Shown here one piece after another: positions 56,053 to 64,000 of a stretch of 64,000 nucleotides of DNA. This DNA comes from Bimuria novae-zelandiae CBS 107.79 (taxonomy: Eukaryota; Ascomycota; Dothideomycetes; Pleosporales; Didymosphaeriaceae), in the NCBI GenBank assembly GCA_010015655.1, contig ML976779.1, positions 1 through 64,000 of the forward strand, written 5' to 3'. A program made the translations under genes and the position numbers. Numbering within the stretch: position 1 is the stretch's first letter; each line of letters begins with the position of its first letter. A model generated the notes under the pieces. It saw nothing but the letters and a program-made list of their open reading frames with translations. It did not search any database and was not told the origin of the DNA.

Positions 56053-58473
56053 TCAATCTAAATCCTCGTCCTCATCCACCCTCCCCAGCGGCACCCCCCT
56101 CTTCCGCCCCTTCCGCCCCCACGTCCCCCTAATCTTCCTATCCTCGCTATACCTCCCCATCCTATCACCCCTCTTCCCCAGCACTCTCGCACCCATATCG
56201 ACCGCCTCATCGCCATCCGCGCCGACATCCAGCTGTATCGTGACCTTCTTCGGCCTCTTGACCTTGCGCCCCTTCCTGTCGAACTCGTCGCGGGGCCGGC
56301 CCAGACGCACGTTACGCGGGATGCGTGTCTTCGCGCCGAGCGCCCACAGATCGCCCCAGCGCGCCTTCCGTGCGTCGCGGAACGCTTGGCGGGAGAAGGA
56401 GCGGGGCACGGTCCAGCGCTCGAGGGTGGCAGCGGGCGTGCATACGTCGAGGATGATATGGCCGCGACGCTTGAGGGCAGGGAGGATGAGACGCGGGAGC
56501 GTGAGCGGGTTGACGTCTTCTGCGGTGCTGAGGTCGAGCTCCGCGCCTTCCTCTGCGCCGGGGTCTGGTTTATATTCGTGGCCCTCGAACGCGGCGTCCG
56601 TGGCCGGTGCGCCCTGGACGAACCCCTTGCCTAGCTTGTCGTGCTGCGGCAGTCGCTGATCACGACCGCGCTGGACGGCGAGGTAGCTGAACTGGATATC
56701 TTCGTGGTTGCGGTCTGTGGCGTTGAGGATGCGCTGGAGGTACGGCGGGCGAATGTACCGCTGGGAGAAGAAGCAGAAGTCTTTTCTGCCCGCGCTGATG
56801 CCTGGTGACTGGTACATGGGACAAGTGCCGTGATTAGTGCAGGGCGCGATGATCATGCCCGTCTCCTTATCCGCAAACTGTGTGTTTTCGTCCGGTTTTG
56901 AGACCTGCTCCTCCAGAGGAACTTGAATCTCCTGGGAGTCTGGCGAGGCGATGTGGCGATCGAGAAGGAGCTGACGAGCTGCGGCTATGACTTCGAATCC
57001 ACGCGGAAGACCTTTCTCGATGAGTATGAGAACGCCGCCTTTAGGGTTGAGGAGCGACCAGTATTTTTGGACTTGCTCTTTGCGGAGATATTCTTGCTTC
57101 AAGCCCCAGAGCGTGTGGGGTGCGATGATTACGTCGTAGACTTTTTGCGGTTGCTGTGCGTTGACTTCTTCTTCCTCTGAAACGGCATCAGGCAGTCGAG
57201 GGATAAATGTGGTGTTCTCGAGCAGCTTGCTAGCACGATGTCGCAGCGTATCCGATGCAGCCAAAACCGTCGCTTTCCCCAGCGGAACATTCGTTCGCGA
57301 TGTGGTTCCAGCCTCATCTTGCATGCGCTCCCAGTCCGCCTTCAGAATTTCGTGCCAGGCTAAGACGCCGACGCCCCCAGAGCCCGCATCCAGCACCATG
57401 CCTCCCCTTTTGTTGTTTATGAGGTTCTCAATCCACGACGAGCCCAATCTCCGCCGCACTTCGACCAGCGAGCTCGTAACGCTGGCATACGTGCCTGGCT
57501 GTACAGAAGCCATGTATACATCCGCCTCGATGTTTCCCATATCCGCGTGCGACGGATCAAGTGGTATCGGCTTCTGTTCCTTGCCCAGACGTGCGGCAGG
57601 CGTGGAAGCTGAGAAAGGCAGACCCTGTCCACCAAGTATGCGATTCGACGATTCGGCAAGATGCTTGTGGTTCGCTCGCGTGAGCAGCTGCGCGGTCGGA
57701 TCAACGAGGGTTTCTTTCGGCAGGAAAACGGTCGAAGGCGACGGCTTGAATCTGCCTGCAATGGTCAAAGGATGCGCGCGCATGAAGTCGTCTTCCTCTT
57801 CTTGTTCAGCGCCCGCGTCTTCCTCCTCTTCCATCGCCCTCGTCGCCTGTTCGTACACACTATCGTGATAGTTCTGTGCTTTCTGATCCTGTAGGTTCTC
57901 CCACTCTTCCTCCGTCATAGTCACTCCCACTTCCTCATCCGCTAGGTCTTCTTCGACTTTGTCAAGCACTTCCACCTCCTCGAGCTCCCCATCTGCGCCT
58001 TTTCGCAGCAAGACTGTCGACCCATCTTCACGCTGTTCCTCAAAGATCTCCTCTTCCACAGGCTCCACCTCCTGCAGATCCGCTGCTGTATCCACAAAAA
58101 TGGGTGTCCCATACAGTCGCTCATAGACCTGATATTCCTCGTTGCTCAGGTGATCCCTCGGCAGCGCATCCCCGAATGATTGTCGCGCCTTACGCACATT
58201 AACCTCAATGGTCAAGCGGTCGGCCGGCGTCGGTGGCAAGTCATTGATATCGGCGGCAGAGTGCATCGCTCGTTCATCGGTCTGTTGGCTCAAATGCCAT
58301 GTCGTGGAAAAGGCTCGCCGCTGAGAAGCATGCTCCGAGACGTATGCGCTGGTTCGAGGGAAGCGGTTCGTTCGTGAGATGGGTGCCCTTGAACGGGCTC
58401 TGCGCGCCTGGGCTAGGAGGCTATTCAACCTGCACGAGCTGCAAGCAGACTGCAGACCCCGCCCCGGCATCAT
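56053..58473 (-). CDS. Rsm22/METTL17 family mitochondrial ribosome assembly factor
   Basis: An intronless gene of 806 residues. Rsm22/METTL17 proteins act on the mitochondrial small ribosomal subunit, combining a methyltransferase-like fold with an iron-sulphur site. The N-terminus is Arg/Ser-rich and acid-free (MMPGRGLQSACSSCRLNSLL, then AQARRARSRAPISR), a mitochondrial presequence. An acidic low-complexity section follows, to about residue 240. The fold proper begins near residue 340 with EVRRRLGSSWIENLINNKRG. The SAM-binding-like motif VLDAGSGGVGVLAWHEI comes next, then DVIIAPHTLWGL and GGVLILIEKGLPRGFEVI. Cysteines in APCTNHGTCPMY and DFCFFSQRY match the [4Fe-4S] ligands of the family. 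The C-terminus is very basic (RKIRGTWGRKGRKRGVPLGR), suited to rRNA contact. The start has two adjacent Met codons (58473 and 58470). Confidence 0.92.
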   Translation of the reverse strand: MMPGRGLQSACSSCRLNSLLAQARRARSRAPISRTNRFPRTSAYVSEHASQRRAFSTTWHLSQQTDERAMHSAADINDLPPTPADRLTIEVNVRKARQSFGDALPRDHLSNEEYQVYERLYGTPIFVDTAADLQEVEPVEEEIFEEQREDGSTVLLRKGADGELEEVEVLDKVEEDLADEEVGVTMTEEEWENLQDQKAQNYHDSVYEQATRAMEEEEDAGAEQEEEDDFMRAHPLTIAGRFKPSPSTVFLPKETLVDPTAQLLTRANHKHLAESSNRILGGQGLPFSASTPAARLGKEQKPIPLDPSHADMGNIEADVYMASVQPGTYASVTSSLVEVRRRLGSSWIENLINNKRGGMVLDAGSGGVGVLAWHEILKADWERMQDEAGTTSRTNVPLGKATVLAASDTLRHRASKLLENTTFIPRLPDAVSEEEEVNAQQPQKVYDVIIAPHTLWGLKQEYLRKEQVQKYWSLLNPKGGVLILIEKGLPRGFEVIAAARQLLLDRHIASPDSQEIQVPLEEQVSKPDENTQFADKETGMIIAPCTNHGTCPMYQSPGISAGRKDFCFFSQRYIRPPYLQRILNATDRNHEDIQFSYLAVQRGRDQRLPQHDKLGKGFVQGAPATDAAFEGHEYKPDPGAEEGAELDLSTAEDVNPLTLPRLILPALKRRGHIILDVCTPAATLERWTVPRSFSRQAFRDARKARWGDLWALGAKTRIPRNVRLGRPRDEFDRKGRKVKRPKKVTIQLDVGADGDEAVDMGARVLGKRGDRMGRYSEDRKIRGTWGRKGRKRGVPLGRVDEDEDLD

Positions 58474-59452
58474 CTTCGTGGTTTATTGTTGTGAGGTGTG
58501 GAGATGGCGCAAAAGAGAAAAGTTGCCTCCTAGACCTGTACACCCCAGACATCACGCTAAGATAATCACCAGCGAATCAGGGCAGACGCGTTGCAGACGC
58601 CTCCAACCTGGATGAATTCTTTGACTTTCACATAATTATGCAATCCAAAACACTCAAGAAATCACCGTTAAGCACACATCACGGAAGAGTGGACACACAT
58701 TCTAAGGAAAGTCATGATTGAAGAGCAAGTAGCTACCGTGAACCCACTACATCCCGGCCGCGGTGGTGGCGTGCTAGATTTCACATCCCCGGGAGCGGCA
58801 CCTTCCAAGTCCACCTTCCCAAGCACAAGACATTCTAGCCGCTCACCACCTTCGTCTCCTTCCCCTTCGGCCGCCACCACCCAGCTTCCTCAGACTCAAT
58901 TTGCAATTTAAGTATACTCGTCCCCTTAAACATCAAACCTCCCCACAAGCTGGCAGACCATCCGAAGGGGGGAAACGTACCAAGGGCAAGTTGTAGGAAA
59001 ACGCAAGAAAAACACACGGGGCGGGGGGATAAATATTACGAATGGGAAACCATGAATCAGACCAAGTGCCAGTGACCATTCGGACATGTCCAGTGGAAAC
59101 TGTCGCAGTTTTTAAGATATTCTCCGTTGGAAGCCAAATGACCGAGCCGCATCGCTGTAGCTCAATATATGCTGGTCGAACAACTATCCGGATTGATATC
59201 ATCAGACGAGCCCAGAACGCGGGGCAAAGTCGACGAACACCATAGCCTTGGGAAACGCAAACGTCCGGAGTCCAGACCAGGTTCCAGTGCAGGTTGACGA
59301 ACGACGCCCGTGTATTGATCGAGGAAAGTGACTGCTGTCCAATGTTGTGCGAGGACAGCGGTGCCGCATTTCCCGAGATTGAGCGGAGTGGTGTTTATCG
59401 AACACACCCACGTCCGCGAAAGAGAGATGACGAATCGAAAGCCGCATCACGT
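58474..59452. other. Promoter of Rsm22 gene and 3' UTR of casein kinase
   Basis: No coding frames with recognisable content. The part nearest 59453 is probably the kinase 3' UTR. Confidence 0.45.
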
Positions 59453-60799
59453 TCAGTAGCCACCAGATGCATACTGATCCGCACCACCACGCTTGTTAGA
59501 CGAACGAAGCTGCCTGAACGAGACAAAAGAGGTCAGTAAGGTCTGATTGGCAATCCCCCGCGCCCAGCGTTATGAACGAACACTACACGCAGAGGAGAAG
59601 AGTCCCTTACTAGGATCAGATATGTCGAACTCACATTCCGGTGCCCTCTTGGCGTGCGTTGACCGGACGGCCTCCCTTGGTGGCAGTACCCGTTCCAGTG
59701 CCGGCATTAGCAGCGGCAGTGGTGGTGACGTGACGGCCGCGACCCTTGTCGTCTTCCTCTCCACCCGTGTTGCCGGCGGCCTGGGCAATGGCCTGGGCGT
59801 TCTTCTGGTACTTGTAGACGGTCCAGTCGAACACATAGTCGTACTGGAAGCCTTCGCGGACAAAGAGGTCACGGAAGATCTTGCGGAGGTACGAGTAGTC
59901 CGGCTTGTCATCGAAGCGGAGGGAGCGGGTGTAGTTGAGGTAGATGGCAAACTCGTTGGGGAAGCCACGACAGAGGACCTCGGTGGGAGTCGTCATCTTC
60001 TTCTCCATGATGCGGTCGTACTTCTGCTTCTTGGTGGCAGCCTTGAGTCCTTGCCAGGGGAGGGATCCGCGGCAGAAGTAGAGCATAACATAGCCGAGAG
60101 ACTCCATGTCGTCACGACGGGATTGCTCTGATGGTTGTCAGTAGACAAACGAGATGTGATAATACAGCTGAACTTACCGACGCCCAAGTGAGTGTTGATG
60201 GAGGCATAACGAGCGGTACCTGTGAGGTTCTTGTTCTCACGGTATGGGATGTGGAAGTGAGTCTTCGGGTCACGGTACTTCTTGGCCAGACCAAAATCGA
60301 TCACGTTGACCTGGTTGCCTCGCTTGCCGATTCCCATGAGGAAGTTGTCCGGCTTGATATCACGGTGAATGAAGGACTTGGCGTGGATGTACTCAATACG
60401 GGAGATGAGCTGATCGGCCAGTAGCAGCACAGTCTTGAGCGAGAACTTGCGGTTGCAGAAGTTGAACAGGTCCTCAAGAGAAGGGCCGAGCAAGTCCATG
60501 ACCATGGCATTGTAGTCGCACTCGGTGCCGAACCAGCGGACGAAGGGGATGCCGACACCGCCGGCGAGGGACTTGTAGACACGCGCCTCATACTCCAACT
60601 GCGGGTGCTTAGCCTTGACGCTCTCGAGCTTGATAGCGATCTCTTCGCCCGAGATGATGTTGGTGCCTGCGTTAGGGTCAGCTTCGTGCCGGAACAGGAA
60701 CACGTATGGCGAGTACATACCCAAGTAGATGTCACCAAAACTGCCGCTGCCGATCTTGCGGCCGATCCTATACTTGTTCCCGACACGGAGATCCTGCAT
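59453..60799 (-). CDS. Casein kinase I, Hrr25/CK1-delta type
   Basis: Exons 60799-60721, 60666-60178, 60127-59635 and 59513-59453 give 373 residues. This Ser/Thr kinase class acts in DNA repair, vesicle traffic and chromosome segregation. The kinase domain starts at residue 10: [12 protein letters not shown] (glycine loop), EEIAIKLES (ATP lysine, about residue 39), [13 protein letters not shown] (catalytic loop), [26 protein letters not shown], and [18 protein letters not shown]. The first intron (60720-60667, 54 nt, GTATGT..CTAAC..CAG) is in frame and stop-free; homologues lack those 18 residues. The tail is Gly/Thr-rich. The last intron (59634-59514) leads to a final exon ending [18 protein letters not shown]. 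If it is retained, TGA inside the GTGAGT donor ends the protein at GTGM. The start at 60799 is preferred to 60868 because homologues begin [10 protein letters not shown]. A 5' UTR intron with donor near 61170 is possible. Confidence 0.93.
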
Positions 60800-63456
60800 G
60801 GTCGTCAGTTCCAGCCTTGCAGTGTGTGCATGCCGTCGGGGCGGGGTCGCTCGTACCATTGTCGTCATGATTGAAGGCGGTCAACCTTGAAAGGCTGGCC
60901 TACGATCCAGGTGTGTATGTGTGTTGAGGGTGTGTGTGGAGGTGCAGGCGGGCCGCGGTGGTTTTACGGGCGAGGTTCAGCCTGCGCGGGAGTTCCGGTC
61001 AGTGAAAGAGGCTTTGCCAACGAGGCGGTGAGTAAGCGGAGAAACGGCGGACCGCAGCCGAGATCAGCTCGAGAACAGAGAGCAGGACCGGGTGAGTGGG
61101 GGATATAAGGTGATAAATAGGTGGTAGGTGTCGCGGTGGGCGCGAGGCCGGTCGCAGAGACCAGATTGACTTACAGGGCGTGAATGTGGCAGACGAGCCC
61201 AACGGATGGCTGCAACCGGCGACTGTGCGGGCACGGCTAAAGGGTTTGCTGAGGACACTGGGTACAGTGGAGCGGCTGCACGCAAACAACCAGCGTAAAG
61301 GCCCAAGGTTCACACTCGGGACGAGTGTTTGTGATGTGGAGAGAGACGTAGGGACGAGGGGAAGCGTCTTGGAGAGGCGTCGCGTTGCAGCGGCAGGGCC
61401 TTGGGAGGCTGGATCACGTGCGGGGCACTAGCGCCGTCTAAAAGAAGCTCTTTCACCTTGAGTCGGTGGAGACGAGATTGCCAATGACACCGCACGTTGC
61501 TGCCCTATTCGCGCTGTCTCAATTGCTCAGGCCTGCGATACTTGTCCTCGCGTTTTCTCAAATGCCTCAAGACGTTTCAGACGCCGGCTCCACTGCAGGT
61601 CATGCCGCGGCCGAAGCTGAGGGACATGTCTCCAGTGACCTGCACGCTGACCCCTTTATGCGCGTTACTCGCTCTATGCCTACAAAATCCCGCCCGTGTC
61701 CACTGTCACCTGGAATTCTTACACAGGTACCAGCTATGACGTGCAATGTCCCCCATAAAGTTTGGGGCTGCGCTCGCTAAACTTGCCTGACGGCTTGGTT
61801 GCCTTCCCCAGCCGAACAATGATGCACCTTCACCGCAAAACTCGCTGCACTTTGAGAAGACAACCTTGAACCAGATAGCGGTTCCGAGACCGCAGGTATG
61901 TCCCAGAGGTCCCATGTTTGTCTAGGGTACCCTTCTCGGTAGTGTGCCTCAATCCCTGCGGCTGTGCATCTTGGGCTCTCCAACCACGCGCTAGCATTAG
62001 AGTCAGGCTTTTCTTACAATGGCATCCCTACACGTGCCGTCATGCTTGACAGCTGCTGATCTCACAGAGCATGCCCAACGGCACCGCACTGCTGCAGGTT
62101 GGGAGCGCAAGTATTTCTCTCAGTTTTCGACGATGGTGGAGCTCGCTGGTCTAGTGGTCTGGATCTGGATCGATCGGACGCTTCAATGTAGCTCACTGCG
62201 GCACAGCTTCTATTTGCATTCTCCGAACCTTCTACTGGTCGAGCATTTTGAAACCTAATCTAACCAGGCAATACAGCATCCAATTTTCCATCCTGGTTAC
62301 TGTACGACACCGCGATTGCGCGCGCCCTTCCAAGTTGACCTACGCATCTATACAAGCGGTCCTCTAAACTTGGTCACAACGGCATGCTCACCCCGCCAAT
62401 GGCTCGTATCCCCGCATCACACCCGGTTGAACAACACTGCCTCCTTATCTGCGACGTGAATTACAGAGCTACACGTGTCTCGCCAATCTACCTGCCGCGA
62501 ATACCATGCATGTCGCCTTCTATGTCCACTAATATTTGCGGACCAACGCAGCGTTGGTATACGTACAGCCCAATAAGATGGGAGCACAGCATGGTGGCCT
62601 TCTGACATGTGCCGGCGCACTCATGTTAGCCTCTGATGCGGTCCGTACCGAGCGGTTGGTGGTATTTTAGGATCTTTGGCGCCGGCTTACCCGTCTTGCA
62701 CGGTGGAAGTTGATGGCTAGAGATACGCGCCCGTGATGGGACGGCTATCTATACTGATCGAGCGATCGGGTCACTTGAAGTATCAAGATGAGCGCTATGG
62801 TGGAATGCCACCCCCCAACTGCGAGAGAACTCAATAACAGGAGATATCCCTGGATTTTCTAACCAAGGGTAACGACGCAAGAAGGGATCTCGGTAGGGTG
62901 GTTGTCAACGCAACGAGCTGCGAACAACCATTTCCCTTTTCTTTTAGGACAAACTCTGCGACCTGTGCTTTGGAGGGTATTGTTTTTGTCACTGCTTTTT
63001 CATCTAATGCTCTCATACGCAGGGACTAGGGCTTGAAGATTATAATTTGACTGCAGTCAGTATTCGCGTTTGACTATCTTGTAGTGATACAATGTATTCA
63101 AAGGTTATGCTTTGGTCTCTGGTCAAGGACCGCTAATCGCATTGTACTTACGGCATTGTCGAAGCCTCGATGAGACCTCGAATTGCATGACTCTTGCATA
63201 CGTCTGTAAATAAAAGATCGATAATGTCAATTCTGCGTCATCTACACCCTGTGTCCATCCGTCTTCAACTGTTCGATCCCGCTTCTTTCGCTGCTCCATG
63301 ACCACTCTCTACGCTGCCCTATACTTTGCGCCCAAAACTCCCCGTCTGGACCATCCTCAAGACTAACATCTTGCGTTGTGCCGTTCATAATCTACATAAC
63401 CGTGGGTATCATAAAGCAAACGCCCGCACTCAACTCCTCCAGTGCCCTAGCCACCC
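60800..63456. other. Kinase promoter and gene-poor flank
   Basis: The first ~600 bp is the kinase 5' leader and promoter, with a GTAAGT at about 61170 on the minus strand that may start a leader intron. A plus frame at 61466-61780 begins with a hydrophobic stretch (MTPHVAALFALSQLLRPAIL) but has no further support. The rest (62000-63450) shows nothing. Confidence 0.45.
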
Positions 63457-64000
63457 TCACTCCTCAACCCCCACCTGCTGCGGCGCCGCCATACTCATCC
63501 TCAACTGCCTCTCCCTCTGCTTCGCCTGCAACTCCAGCGTCTCCACCGCATAGCTCAACCGCTGCTTCTTCGCGCGCAGCTGCTTGTACTTCATTTCCTG
63601 GACCGCACTCATGCTCCTTGCCTTGCCCCTCCTTTCTTCTTCCTCTCCCCCACCACCATTCCCGTCTCCTTTCCCGGCAGGAGCGAAAGCGGAAGAGGTG
63701 GAGTCGGTGCCCAAACGCCCGTCGTTTAGCTCGCACTTCGCGATCAGCGATTGCTCGCGGCGGGACAGCTTTTCGAGGTGGTTTTGCACGCGCGTGAGGA
63801 GGGATTCTACTTCGGGCCGGATTTCGGAGAGGAGGGAGGATTGGGCTTCTTGGAGGGAGGGTTCGGAGATGAGCTCGAAGTGCTGGGTGGGGTTAGTTAG
63901 GGTGAGTTTTGGTGGGAGAGGGGGGGAGGAGAAGGAGGAGAGAGGGGTGCATACCCGCGTTGTTTGAAGCACTTTGGCCAGGCGGGGGAAGTCGTTGGTA
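63457..64000 (-). CDS. DASH complex subunit Spc19, 5' part beyond window edge
   Basis: Two exons are visible: 64000-63955 (partial at the window edge) and 63882-63457, with a 72-nt pyrimidine-rich intron. The visible protein starts NDFPRLAKVLQTTR, joins HFELISEPSLQEAQSSLLSE, and continues EVESLLTRVQNHLEKLSRRE and LIAKCELNDGRL, the conserved Spc19 core. Spc19 is part of the ten-subunit DASH/Dam1 ring that couples kinetochores to microtubules in fungi. After a Gly/Glu-rich linker, a C-terminal coiled coil (MKYKQLRAKKQRLSYAVETL) ends at VGVEE. The N-terminal ~20-30 residues lie beyond the window. Confidence 0.85.
   Translation of the reverse strand, partial: TNDFPRLAKVLQTTRVCTPLSSFSSPPLPPKLTLTNPTQHFELISEPSLQEAQSSLLSEIRPEVESLLTRVQNHLEKLSRREQSLIAKCELNDGRLGTDSTSSAFAPAGKGDGNGGGGEEEERRGKARSMSAVQEMKYKQLRAKKQRLSYAVETLELQAKQRERQLRMSMAAPQQVGVEE

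Noticed and set aside
61466..61780. Possible small secreted protein (hydrophobic start, 104 codons)
   Set aside because: After the hydrophobic start it lacks cysteines in a pattern and any family features; equally explained by chance.
15000..64000. Biosynthetic gene cluster around the FAD oxidoreductase, bZIP factor and transporter
   Set aside because: No polyketide synthase, NRPS, terpene synthase or other backbone enzyme is present, and the genes are separated by long gene-poor stretches.

Overview
This is a stretch of filamentous ascomycete (Pezizomycotina) nuclear DNA, most likely from a Dothideomycete; that placement is an inference. Genes carry few, short introns (mostly 45-65 nt, with GT..CTAAC..AG signals). 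Products include CENP-O, the DASH subunit Spc19, Rad2/XPG, Rsm22 and an Hrr25-type casein kinase I. Transposon copies show the C-to-T in CpA damage typical of repeat-induced point mutation (RIP): many former CAG/CAA glutamine codons now read TAG/TAA. There are no bacterial or phage genes, no operons, no CRISPR array and no convincing tRNA or rRNA.

Layout. 1-943: the 5' part of an intron-rich, undamaged gene of unknown function, running off the left edge. 1.2-5.3 kb: a RIP-degraded piggyBac-like DNA transposon with perfect 40-bp terminal inverted repeats, then AT-rich debris. 5.4-7.6 kb: a frameshifted membrane-protein gene. 9.34-14.81 kb: a structurally complete but dead Ty1/copia retrotransposon (two LTRs, 5-bp target duplication AAAAC). 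15.2-21.3 kb: 2-Cys peroxiredoxin, a doubtful small gene, an SLC33-type acetyl-CoA transporter, and CENP-O (the last two divergent over a shared ~430-bp promoter). 21.7-34.9 kb is gene-poor: a possible GPI protein, a decayed dynamin/SLIP-GC-like GTPase, an FAD-linked oxidoreductase, and a 128-bp hAT-type MITE with its 8-bp target duplication. 35.0-38.9 kb: a Yap/Pap1-type bZIP factor and a phosducin-like chaperone cofactor. 40.9-60.8 kb: all genes on the minus strand, comprising an orphan protein with a duplicated exon, a short-chain dehydrogenase, XPG/Rad2, a basic nuclear repeat protein, a 5'-truncated Ca2+-ATPase relic, Rsm22/METTL17 and casein kinase I. The window ends inside DASH Spc19.

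The living genes are mostly unrelated housekeeping genes and no biosynthetic cluster is visible. CENP-O and Spc19 are both kinetochore components, and casein kinase I of the Hrr25 type also acts in chromosome segregation and DNA repair, but their distance apart suggests chance. The most interesting signals are small: an exon born by segmental duplication that copied its intron, in-frame stop-free introns in two regulators, a stop codon that overlaps a splice donor in the kinase, and the hAT MITE. I found no clearly new multi-gene system.
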